NCBI GenBank assembly: GCA_017537365.1
Contig: JAFYKZ010000016.1
Coordinates: 20,954 to 84,953 of the forward strand
Direction of reading: 5' to 3'
Source of the DNA: Clostridia bacterium
GTDB taxonomy: Bacteria > Bacillota > Clostridia > Oscillospirales > Acutalibacteraceae
Length of the DNA stretch: 64,000 bases
How positions within the stretch are numbered: the first letter of the stretch is position 1; each line of letters begins with the position of its first letter. Of this stretch, positions 52,250 to 60,166 are shown one piece after another. Below the pieces are notes generated by a model that was not told the DNA's origin, made no database searches, and was given only the letters and a program-made list of their open reading frames with translations. The translations under genes were made by a program, and so were the position numbers.

Positions 52250-53788
52250 ATGATAGAAATAAAAACTTATGTAGGACACATCAGAAACTGGAAAAAGCTC
52301 TGCGAGGAATTAGATATAAATCCCCTGCTTTCGCGCGAAGAACGCGAGAAAGAAATTATAATATCCGCATATAAAAAATGGGGCGGCAATATGGCAAAAC
52401 ATATATATGGTATGTTTAGCTTTGCTCTGTTTGATAGCGATACCGATACATTGTTTTGTATGCGAGACCAATTTGGAACTAAGCCTTTTTACTATTATCA
52501 AACCGAAAACGGCGAATTGCTTTTTGGCACAACCATCCGCGAAATAATTGATAAAGAAGGATTTAAAAAAGAGCTTAATCTTAAAATGCTTCAAATTTAT
52601 CTAACTATGACCTATACCACAGGTGATGAAACCTTTTTCAAGGGTGTTAAAAAGCTGATGCCCGGAAGATACCTTGAATTTAAAAACGGTGAAATTAAAA
52701 TAACCCGATATTTTAAACCCGAGTTTAATCCCGATAATTCAAAAAGCATTGATGAGTGGGCAGATGAGCTTCATAAAACCTTAGAGCATATTATGACCGA
52801 AGTTAAAACTGAGGACGAATATGTAGAAAGCTTTTTATCAGGCGGCGTTGATTCCTCTTATGTGTTAGCCTTATCCGATGCAAATGCTTGCAATTCCTGC
52901 GGTTATGAGGACGATGCGCTTGATGAATCAAAACTAGCCCAAAAAACTGCTGAAATATTAGGCAGAAAATTCAACCGTTGTCTTATAACCCCTGAGGATT
53001 ATTTTAATATCGTTCCCTATGTTATGTATAATATGGAGCAACCGCTCGGTGATGCATCCGCAATAGCCTTTGCGCTTGGTTGTATCTCAACCGCTAAAAA
53101 CACAAAGATTTGTTATTCAGGTGAAGGCGCAGATGAATTTTTCGGCGGTTACAATATGTATAGAAATGCCGAGCGCTATGGTGATAACCTCAAAACCTTT
53201 TATGTTGGCAATACCAATATAATGAAAGAGGATGAAAAACGCAAAATACTTAAAACCTATTTCGAAAATTTCGAGCCGATAGATTTAGTTAAAGATATTT
53301 ATAAAGAAAATGAAAATCTAGATCCATTATCTAAAATGTCGGATGTTGATATTCAGGTTTGGCTAGAAGGCGATATTTATCTTAATGTTGATAAAATGAG
53401 CCGCGCCGCAGGGCTTGAAGTTCGTATGCCCCTAACCGATTTAAGAATTTTCGATATTGCATCCCGTATGCCTTCAAACTGCAAGATTGATGAAATAAAT
53501 AATAAATTAGCTTTACGAACCGCCGCCTTAAAGGTTTTGCCTGAGGAAATCGCTTTCAGGAAAAAATTGGGATTTGTTGTTCCTATCAGAAAATGGATGG
53601 CAAACGAAAATTATAACGGTGATGTTCGCGCAAAATTCAATAGCGAAACCGCCGAGAAGTTTTTTAATATTGACGAAATAAATGCTATTTTCAATGAATA
53701 TATAAACGGCAATTCAGATAACTGGCGCAAGGTTTGGACAATTTATACATTTATAGTTTGGTATGAAGAATATTTTGTTAAAAGATAA
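52250..53788 (+). CDS. Asparagine-synthetase-like protein lacking the glutaminase nucleophile
   Basis: The C-terminal synthetase domain is intact: ATP pyrophosphatase loop SGGVDSS (197-203), SGEGADEFFGGY (290-301), and LEVRMPLTDLRIFD. The N-terminal glutaminase half is truncated: the protein begins at what is normally the EIYNYRELR segment, so the catalytic Cys2 and about 60 residues around it are missing, although AYKKWGGNMAKHIYGMFSFA, FCMRDQFGTKPFYYY and FGTTIREI remain. It could use free ammonia for asparagine, or be a divergent amidotransferase-like ligase. AGAAGG precedes the start; no N-terminal fragment lies upstream. A bidirectional terminator follows. Confidence 0.85.
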   Translation: MIEIKTYVGHIRNWKKLCEELDINPLLSREEREKEIIISAYKKWGGNMAKHIYGMFSFALFDSDTDTLFCMRDQFGTKPFYYYQTENGELLFGTTIREIIDKEGFKKELNLKMLQIYLTMTYTTGDETFFKGVKKLMPGRYLEFKNGEIKITRYFKPEFNPDNSKSIDEWADELHKTLEHIMTEVKTEDEYVESFLSGGVDSSYVLALSDANACNSCGYEDDALDESKLAQKTAEILGRKFNRCLITPEDYFNIVPYVMYNMEQPLGDASAIAFALGCISTAKNTKICYSGEGADEFFGGYNMYRNAERYGDNLKTFYVGNTNIMKEDEKRKILKTYFENFEPIDLVKDIYKENENLDPLSKMSDVDIQVWLEGDIYLNVDKMSRAAGLEVRMPLTDLRIFDIASRMPSNCKIDEINNKLALRTAALKVLPEEIAFRKKLGFVVPIRKWMANENYNGDVRAKFNSETAEKFFNIDEINAIFNEYINGNSDNWRKVWTIYTFIVWYEEYFVKR

Positions 53789-53791
53789 GAA

Positions 53792-53813
53792 AAACCCCTC
53801 ATTTGAGGGGTTT
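53792..53813. terminator. Bidirectional terminator between the Asn-synthetase-like gene and htpG
   Basis: AAACCCCTC (53792-53800) and GAGGGGTTT (53805-53813) form a 9-bp stem with a 4-base loop between convergent genes. Confidence 0.88.
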
Positions 53814-53818
53814 AAATT

Positions 53819-55720
53819 TTATTTTGTCATAAGTTCGCAAACCAAATTGCTGTGCTCAACAGGGTCAGGCACACTGGCGCCGTTAATCAAGCAAGCCTCG
53901 CCGTAAAGAAGCTTGGCATATTTAAATAAGGTTTCTTTATCCTCTTTATATAATTCTTTTAACTTTTGGGAAACAGGATGATTTGCATTTATTTCCAAAA
54001 CAAGCTGAGCTTTAACCTTATCGTTTTGAGTGCCGGGCATAGAGTTTAAGGTCTTTTCCATTTCCAATGAAATACCGCCCTCGCTAGTTAAGCATACAGG
54101 GTGTTTTTTAAGCTTATTGGTAAATCTAACCGCATTGATTTTATCGCCAATACTCTCTTTCATACTAGCAAACATATCCGCAAAAGATTTATTTTCTTCC
54201 TCTAAGGCTTTCTTTTCGTCCTCAGAATCAAGCTCCAACTTATCATCGCAGATATTCATAAACTTCTTGCCGTTATATTCTCCTAACATCATAAGCGAGA
54301 ATTCATCAACATTTTCGGTTAGATATAAAATATCATATCCCTTATCCTTAACAGCATCTGCTTGCGGAAGCATATCTATTTTTTCAGGATTTTCTCCTGC
54401 GGCATAATAAATAGCAGTCTGGCTCTCAGGCATTTTTTCGGTATATTCCTTTAAGGTAACATACTTTTTATCTTGCGAGCTCTTAAATAGAATTAAATCC
54501 TTTAAAACATCTTTATGCAAACCGTAGTCATTATAAATACCAAATTTAAGACCAATACCAAATGCTTTGAAAAACTCCTCGTAAGCTTCCCTATCCTCTT
54601 TTAAAAGTTTTTCAAGTTCCGACTTGATTTTCTTCTCTAGAGTTTTTGCAATTAGCTTTAACTGTCCATCATGTTGCAAGGTTTCACGAGAAATATTTAA
54701 GGATAAATCCTCACTATCAACCAATCCTTTAACAAAACTGAAATAATCAGGCAAGAGGTCGGCGCATTTATCCATAATTAAAACGCCTTTTGAATATAAC
54801 TGCAAGCCTTTTTCAAATTCCTTGGTATAATAATCGAAAGGCGGTTGCTTCGGGATATAAAGCAAAGCAGAATATGTTGCCTGACCCTCGGTTTTATAAT
54901 GTATTGTTCTAACGGGGTCATTATAATCATAAAACTTATCCTTATAAAAGCTGTTATAATCCTCGTCTTTTAATTCATTTTTCGCCTTTTTCCAGATTGG
55001 AATCATGCTGTTAACGGTTCTAATCTCTGTTATCTCTCTATACTGAGGCTCGGCGTTTTCATCTTCGTTCTCGATAGGCTCTTTGGTTGTAAACTCCATT
55101 TTAATAGGATGGCGAATATAATCAGAATATTTTTTTATGAGAGAAGAAATTCTATAACTTTCTAAAAACTCATCATAATTCTCGTCCTCGGTATTTTCCT
55201 TGATATGCAAGGTAACAACCGTTCCTACTGTTTGTTTATCAGAAGAAGAAACAGTATAACCCTCTGCACCTGCCGACTGCCAACGAAAAGCCTCATCGCT
55301 TCCGTAAGCCTTACTATCTACAATCACCTTGTCGCTAACCATAAACGCAGAATAAAAACCAACACCAAACTGACCGATAATATCAACATTCTCGGTCTTT
55401 TCGGTTTCATTTTTAAAATTATAAGAGCCAGACTTTGCAATAGTTCCTAAATTCTTATCAAGCTCCTCCTCGGTCATACCGATACCGTTATCAATAATTT
55501 TCAGAATACGGTTTTGCTTATCAATTTTAATTTCAATTTCAAATTCATCCGCTTTTATACCAACATTATTGTCGGTTAAGGATTTGAAATAAAGCTTATC
55601 CAAAGCGTCGCTCGAATTTGAAATCAATTCACGCAAAAATATTTCCTTATGAGTATAGATAGAATTAATCATCATATCCATAAGCTTTTTTGATTCTGAT
55701 TTAAACTGTTTTGTACGCAT
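53819..55720 (-). CDS. htpG: Molecular chaperone HtpG (Hsp90)
   Basis: The 633-residue protein has the Hsp90 layout: GHKL ATPase domain (EIFLRELISNSSDALDKL, IDNGIGMTEEELDKNLGTIA, IGQFGVGFYSAF), middle domain (NISRETLQHDGQLKLIAKTL) and a C-terminal dimerisation domain. It folds client proteins in the cytoplasm. A perfect-spaced sigma-A promoter precedes it; no CIRCE element is visible, so heat-shock control is not evident. Confidence 0.97.
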   Translation of the reverse strand: MRTKQFKSESKKLMDMMINSIYTHKEIFLRELISNSSDALDKLYFKSLTDNNVGIKADEFEIEIKIDKQNRILKIIDNGIGMTEEELDKNLGTIAKSGSYNFKNETEKTENVDIIGQFGVGFYSAFMVSDKVIVDSKAYGSDEAFRWQSAGAEGYTVSSSDKQTVGTVVTLHIKENTEDENYDEFLESYRISSLIKKYSDYIRHPIKMEFTTKEPIENEDENAEPQYREITEIRTVNSMIPIWKKAKNELKDEDYNSFYKDKFYDYNDPVRTIHYKTEGQATYSALLYIPKQPPFDYYTKEFEKGLQLYSKGVLIMDKCADLLPDYFSFVKGLVDSEDLSLNISRETLQHDGQLKLIAKTLEKKIKSELEKLLKEDREAYEEFFKAFGIGLKFGIYNDYGLHKDVLKDLILFKSSQDKKYVTLKEYTEKMPESQTAIYYAAGENPEKIDMLPQADAVKDKGYDILYLTENVDEFSLMMLGEYNGKKFMNICDDKLELDSEDEKKALEEENKSFADMFASMKESIGDKINAVRFTNKLKKHPVCLTSEGGISLEMEKTLNSMPGTQNDKVKAQLVLEINANHPVSQKLKELYKEDKETLFKYAKLLYGEACLINGASVPDPVEHSNLVCELMTK

Positions 55721-55762
55721 TTTATCACCTTATGCAAATAATATAATCTTTATAATTTAAGT

Positions 55763-55791
55763 ATAATACCAAAATACCCCTATATTGTCAA
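55763..55791 (-). promoter_or_regulatory. Sigma-A promoter of htpG
   Basis: TTGACA (55786-55791), a 17-bp spacer ending TGG and TATTAT (55763-55768) on the minus strand. Confidence 0.85.
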
Positions 55792-55801
55792 CCAAAAACC
55801 A

Positions 55802-55836
55802 AAAATCAGCGTCCTTTTAAAAAAGACGCTGATTTT
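55802..55836 (-). terminator. Terminator of the kinase gene after adhE
   Basis: AAAATCAGCGTC (55802-55813) and GACGCTGATTTT (55825-55836) form a 12-bp stem, followed on the minus strand by a T/G-rich stretch, 4 bases after the stop codon. It lies upstream of the htpG promoter. Confidence 0.8.
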
Positions 55837-55840
55837 ATTA

Positions 55841-56590
55841 TTATTCGTATTCAACAACATCTGCCCAAGAAAGCAAGAATTCTCTTTCCTCTGGATTTCC
55901 TTTAACCGACTGAGAAGCCGCAACGATAGGCATCCATTTTTGAACATACTGTCTTGCAGTATCACTCTTCTTGCAGAAAAGGTCAAGATACTTTTTAGCA
56001 ATTTCTTCATTACCCTCAAGGCAGAAAAGCAAGTAAGTTCTGGCAACATCGGCAGAAGCATTACCCTGAGTGGCATGCGACCAATCAATAATATAAGCTT
56101 TGCCGTCATCAGTTATTATAATGTTTGAGGGATTAAAATCACCGTGGCAAACCTTAGTGTGCTTAGGCATACCTTCAAGTCTTGTATGAAGCTCATAGCG
56201 AGTAGTTGCATCTAAATCTGCCTCGCTGATTTTTCTGTTCATCTTATCTTTAAGTTTGTTTAAAAGAGGAGCTTTTTTAGAATGAACTTCAAGCTGCAAA
56301 TCAACTAAAAACTCTAAATATTCATCGAATTTATCGCTGTTTTCTTTCATAAGCTCTACTAAGGTTTTACCCTCTATATATTCATAAACTATTGCCCATT
56401 TTCCGTCAATCATAGTAACTTCTTTGATTTTAGGAATATTTAAACCGGTCTCTTCAATTCTTGCCTGATTTAAAGCCTCATTTAAGACATCAGCCTTTGA
56501 ATATTCTTCATTAAAAACCTTAATGCAGTTATCACCGTCGCGATAGATTTTTTTGCGATTTCTAACAGCTACAACATTATCAAGTTTCAT
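55841..56590 (-). CDS. Aminoglycoside/choline-kinase-like phosphotransferase
   Basis: ATG 56590 follows GGAGG and gives 249 residues. The APH-type kinase fold is clear: an N-lobe with KVFNEEYSKADVLNEA and IVYEYIEGKTL, the catalytic loop HGDFNPSNIIIT, and the metal-binding IDWSHATQGN. These enzymes phosphorylate small molecules (antibiotics, sugars, choline). The substrate is unknown; linkage 16 bases after adhE suggests a metabolic rather than a resistance role. Confidence 0.82.
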   Translation of the reverse strand: MKLDNVVAVRNRKKIYRDGDNCIKVFNEEYSKADVLNEALNQARIEETGLNIPKIKEVTMIDGKWAIVYEYIEGKTLVELMKENSDKFDEYLEFLVDLQLEVHSKKAPLLNKLKDKMNRKISEADLDATTRYELHTRLEGMPKHTKVCHGDFNPSNIIITDDGKAYIIDWSHATQGNASADVARTYLLFCLEGNEEIAKKYLDLFCKKSDTARQYVQKWMPIVAASQSVKGNPEEREFLLSWADVVEYE

Positions 56591-56606
56591 ATAAAAGCCT
56601 CCTATA

Positions 56607-59216
56607 TTACACTTCTTTATGCTCGCCATAATAAGCATTAAGATACATTTGCTTCATTTCACTCATCAATGGATATCTTGGGTTAGCACCTGTACACTGG
56701 TCGTCAAACGCATCTTCAACCATTTTATCTAATGTTGCCATAAATGCATCTTCATCAGGAACATAATCCTTAATTGAACTCTTAATTCCAACCTTTGCTT
56801 TAAGCTCATCAATAGCCTTAATTAAGCTTTCGAGCTTATCTTCATCTGTTTTGCCCTTTAAGCCAAGCGCAGTTGCAACCTCAGCATAACGAGCAAGAGT
56901 ATGAGGATGGTCATATTGAGAGAAGGTACCCATCTTGCGAGGTGTTTCACTTGCATTAAAACGAATAACCTCGTTTATAAGAAGCGCGTTTGCAACACCG
57001 TGAGGTAAATGATGATATGCGCCAAGCTTATGAGCCATTGAATGACAAATTCCTAGGAACGCATTTGCAAAAGCCATACCTGCCATAGTTGCCGCATTTG
57101 CCATTTTCTCGCGAGCCTCAATATCGGTCTGACCATTTTCATAAGCTCTTGGCAAATATTCAAAAACAACCTTTAAAGACTGCAAAGCCAAACTATCGGT
57201 ATAATCGGTTGCAAGCATTGCGGCATAAGCCTCTAATGCGTGAGTTACAGCGTCAATACCCGAAGCGGCCGTTAGTCCCTTAGGAGCAGACATATGAAAA
57301 TCTGTATCAATAATTGCCATATTAGGAAGCAATTCATAATCAGCAAGAGGATATTTAACACCCGAACTCTCATCAGTAATAACGGCAAAAGGAGTAACCT
57401 CCGAGCCGGTACCTGCAGATGTTGGAATTGCGATAAAGTATGCCTTTTCGCCCATTTTCGGGAAGGTGTAAACACGCTTACGGATATCTATAAATCTCAT
57501 AGCCATATCCATAAAGTCCACCTCAGGATGCTCATACATTACCCACATAATCTTAGCCGCATCCATTGCAGAGCCACCGCCTAATGCAATAATGCAATCG
57601 GGCTTGAAAGCGGACATTTGAGCCGCACCGTCTTTTGCATTTTTTAAGGTCGGGTCGGGCTGAACATCAAAGAAGGTTGCATGAACAATACCCATTTCAT
57701 CTAACTTATCGGTTATAGACTTGGTATATCCGTTTTCATAAAGGAAGGTATCTGTTACGATAAATGCTCGCTTTTTGCCCATAACATTTTTAAGCTCATC
57801 AAGAGCCACAGGCAAGCAACCCTTCTTAATATAAATTTTCTCAGGTGCTCTAAACCAAAGCATATTTTCCCTCCTAAATGCAACTGTTTTTATATTAAGC
57901 AAATGCTTAACACCAACATTTTCAGAAACCGAGTTGCCACCCCAAGAGCCGCAACCGAGAGTGAGCGACGGAGCAAGCTTAAAGTTATAAAGGTCTCCGA
58001 TACCGCCGTGAGCCGAAGGTGTATTAACAAGAATACGGCAAGCCTTCATTCTGTGTTGATATGCTTCAAGCTTCTCTTTTTCGGTGATTTCATTCAGATA
58101 AACCGAAGCGGTATGACCAAATCCGCCATCCTCAACCAATCTTTCAGCCTTATCTAATGCTTCATTGAAATCCTTTGCCTTATACATTGCGAGAACAGGA
58201 GATAACTTTTCATGAGCAAATTCCTCAGAAAGCTCAACACTTTCAACCTCGCCTATTAAAATTTTAGTATCTTTTGGCACAGAAACACCCGAAAGCTCGG
58301 CAATTCTGAAAGCGCTTTGACCAACGATTTTAGCGTTTAACGCACCGTTTATTATAATGGTTTTTCTAACCTTTTCGGTTTCTTCTTCATTTAAGAAATA
58401 ACAGCCTCTGCGAGCAAACTCTTTCTTAACCTTATCGTAAACCTTACTAAGAACTACAACCGATTGCTCAGAAGCGCAAATCATACCGTTATCAAAGGTC
58501 TTGGAATGAATTACAGAGTTTACAGCCAATAAAATGTCTGCGCTATCATCAATAATAGCAGGAGTATTTCCCGCACCAACGCCGACAGCAGGCTTTCCGC
58601 TCGAATAAGCGGCTTTAACCATACCGGGACCACCGGTTGCAAGAATAATATCAGATTCCTTCATAACCATATTGGTCATTTCAAGGCTCGGAACATCTAT
58701 CCAATCAATAATACCCTCCGGAGCACCCGCTTTAACCGCGGCTTCAAGAACTAATCTTGCAGCAGCAATAGTGCTGTTTTTTGCTCTGGGATGAGGACTT
58801 ATTATAATACCGTTACGGGTTTTAAGTGCAAGCAAGCATTTGAAGATTGCAGTTGATGTTGGGTTGGTTGTTGGAATAACAGCGGCAATAACACCAATCG
58901 GCTCAGCAATTTTTCTGATGCCATACTGAGTATCTTCTTCTATAACTCCGCAGGTTTTAGTATTCTTATAAGCATTATAGATATATTCTGCGGCATAATG
59001 GTTTTTAATCACCTTATCCTCAACGATACCCATTCCTGTTTCCTCAACAGCCATTTTAGCAAGCGGAATTCTCGCCTTATTAGCAGCTGAAGCGGCGGCG
59101 GCAAAGATTTTGTCAACCTGTTCTTGACTGAAAGTTGCAAACTGCTTTTGAGCTTCGCGAACCTTACCAATCGCCAATTCTAAGTTTTCAACATTGTCTA
59201 CAATAATGTTTTCCAT
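56607..59216 (-). CDS. adhE: Bifunctional aldehyde-alcohol dehydrogenase AdhE
   Basis: The 869-residue enzyme reduces acetyl-CoA to acetaldehyde and then ethanol, recycling NADH in fermentation. The N-terminal acetylating ALDH domain (about 1-440) has the catalytic Cys in DNGMICASEQS. The C-terminal iron-dependent ADH domain (about 450-869) has GGGSAMDAAKIMW, PTSAGTGSEVTPFAV and the His-rich GICHSMAHKLGAYHHLPHG metal ligands. Both halves look intact. A consensus promoter precedes it, pointing to an anaerobic fermentative host. Confidence 0.97.
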   Translation of the reverse strand: MENIIVDNVENLELAIGKVREAQKQFATFSQEQVDKIFAAAASAANKARIPLAKMAVEETGMGIVEDKVIKNHYAAEYIYNAYKNTKTCGVIEEDTQYGIRKIAEPIGVIAAVIPTTNPTSTAIFKCLLALKTRNGIIISPHPRAKNSTIAAARLVLEAAVKAGAPEGIIDWIDVPSLEMTNMVMKESDIILATGGPGMVKAAYSSGKPAVGVGAGNTPAIIDDSADILLAVNSVIHSKTFDNGMICASEQSVVVLSKVYDKVKKEFARRGCYFLNEEETEKVRKTIIINGALNAKIVGQSAFRIAELSGVSVPKDTKILIGEVESVELSEEFAHEKLSPVLAMYKAKDFNEALDKAERLVEDGGFGHTASVYLNEITEKEKLEAYQHRMKACRILVNTPSAHGGIGDLYNFKLAPSLTLGCGSWGGNSVSENVGVKHLLNIKTVAFRRENMLWFRAPEKIYIKKGCLPVALDELKNVMGKKRAFIVTDTFLYENGYTKSITDKLDEMGIVHATFFDVQPDPTLKNAKDGAAQMSAFKPDCIIALGGGSAMDAAKIMWVMYEHPEVDFMDMAMRFIDIRKRVYTFPKMGEKAYFIAIPTSAGTGSEVTPFAVITDESSGVKYPLADYELLPNMAIIDTDFHMSAPKGLTAASGIDAVTHALEAYAAMLATDYTDSLALQSLKVVFEYLPRAYENGQTDIEAREKMANAATMAGMAFANAFLGICHSMAHKLGAYHHLPHGVANALLINEVIRFNASETPRKMGTFSQYDHPHTLARYAEVATALGLKGKTDEDKLESLIKAIDELKAKVGIKSSIKDYVPDEDAFMATLDKMVEDAFDDQCTGANPRYPLMSEMKQMYLNAYYGEHKEV

Positions 59217-59264
59217 TGAAATACTCCTTTAAAGCAAATTTCATTTTTTACAATTTACTAACCC

Positions 59265-59293
59265 ATTATAATCGATTGATAAAAAAATGTCAA
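59265..59293 (-). promoter_or_regulatory. Sigma-A promoter of adhE
   Basis: TTGACA (59288-59293), a 17-bp spacer and TATAAT (59265-59270) match consensus on the minus strand. The -35 overlaps the stop region of the metallophosphoesterase gene. Confidence 0.9.
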
Positions 59294-59979
59294 TCGTTTT
59301 TTATTGGTATATATTTCTCATAAACGCAAGTATGTCTCGGTGTTATAACCTTATCCTCATGAAGCGAGCCAAAATACCAATGTTTAAACTCGCAAGAACG
59401 ACCTATCTCTTCTAAATAACCGTTTAGTTTATTAACTCTATCCCTATTTCCCAAACGCAAAAGCATAGCGCTTTTAACTAATGAGGGTGGTTCGTGAGTT
59501 ATTATATAATCAACCTTACAGCCTGCATCATCAAGGGTTTGAGCGCCCTCAGCCATTTCCATAGGAGTTGGCTCCTCCTCGCGCCACCAAGTTCCCTTTT
59601 CAACCCTCATATCCTTATCTGTGCTTTCTCCACCGCCAAAGGTGAAAAACTTATTACCCTCTATATCAAAAATCTGACCTCGCATTAAATGAATTAAATT
59701 ACCTTTAATTCGATGCACCTTACCGCCGTGCCAATAGGTTTCCCTGCATCTGTTTATGGTATTCATATTATCGTGAGTTCCATCTATAAAAGCGGTAACA
59801 AATCGGCGGTTTGCCAAATAATCTATAACCTGCTTCTCGGTTTTTGAACCGTCAAAAATATAACCGAAATCACCGCAAATAATAAGCACATCACCGCTTT
59901 TGAGCTTTCTGAAGCCTTTGTCATAAAGACGTTCTAAATTGCCGTGTGTATCGCCTGTTATATAAACCGTAAAAATCAC
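59290..59979 (-). CDS. Calcineurin-like metallophosphoesterase with altered metal motifs
   Basis: The 229-residue protein has the first two motifs of the family, ITGDTHGNLERL and ICGDFGYIF. The third, normally GNHE/D, reads GTHDN, and the last, normally GHxH, reads GSLHED; HEPP is kept. The fold is therefore clear but metal binding may differ from active phosphatases. The start is a GTG at 59979 with a weak upstream site (GAGGTG overlaps it), so the true start is uncertain. It lies upstream of adhE on the same strand and divergent from the dacA-type gene. Confidence 0.75.
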   Translation of the reverse strand: MIFTVYITGDTHGNLERLYDKGFRKLKSGDVLIICGDFGYIFDGSKTEKQVIDYLANRRFVTAFIDGTHDNMNTINRCRETYWHGGKVHRIKGNLIHLMRGQIFDIEGNKFFTFGGGESTDKDMRVEKGTWWREEEPTPMEMAEGAQTLDDAGCKVDYIITHEPPSLVKSAMLLRLGNRDRVNKLNGYLEEIGRSCEFKHWYFGSLHEDKVITPRHTCVYEKYIPIKND

Positions 59980-60001
59980 CTCGAAAATTGCAAATAATAC
60001 T

Positions 60002-60029
60002 TTGATTTTTTATAAATATATGTTATAAT
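60002..60029 (+). promoter_or_regulatory. Promoter of the dacA-ppi-pap2 run
   Basis: TTGATT (60002-60007), a 16-bp spacer and TATAAT (60024-60029) on the plus strand; the transcript would begin just before three tandem hairpins. Confidence 0.65.
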
Positions 60030-60040
60030 GACTGTAATTG

Positions 60041-60117
60041 GTCGAAACGCTAAAAAGCGTTTCGACAAGCCACTTTTTAAGTGGCTTAGCAAAATCAAAT
60101 TATATGATTTGATTTGC
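60041..60117 (+). other. Three contiguous stem-loops in the dacA leader
   Basis: GTCGAAACGC/GCGTTTCGAC (60041-60066), AAGCCACTT/AAGTGGCTT (60067-60087) and GCAAAATCAAAT/ATTTGATTTGC (60089-60117) follow each other with almost no gap. No T-tract follows, so they are not ordinary terminators. They could be a structured leader, a small RNA or an interspersed repeat. Confidence 0.5.
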
Positions 60118-60166
60118 ACAACATCCATTATTATACTTATATTAACATATTTTTGGGAGAATTGCT

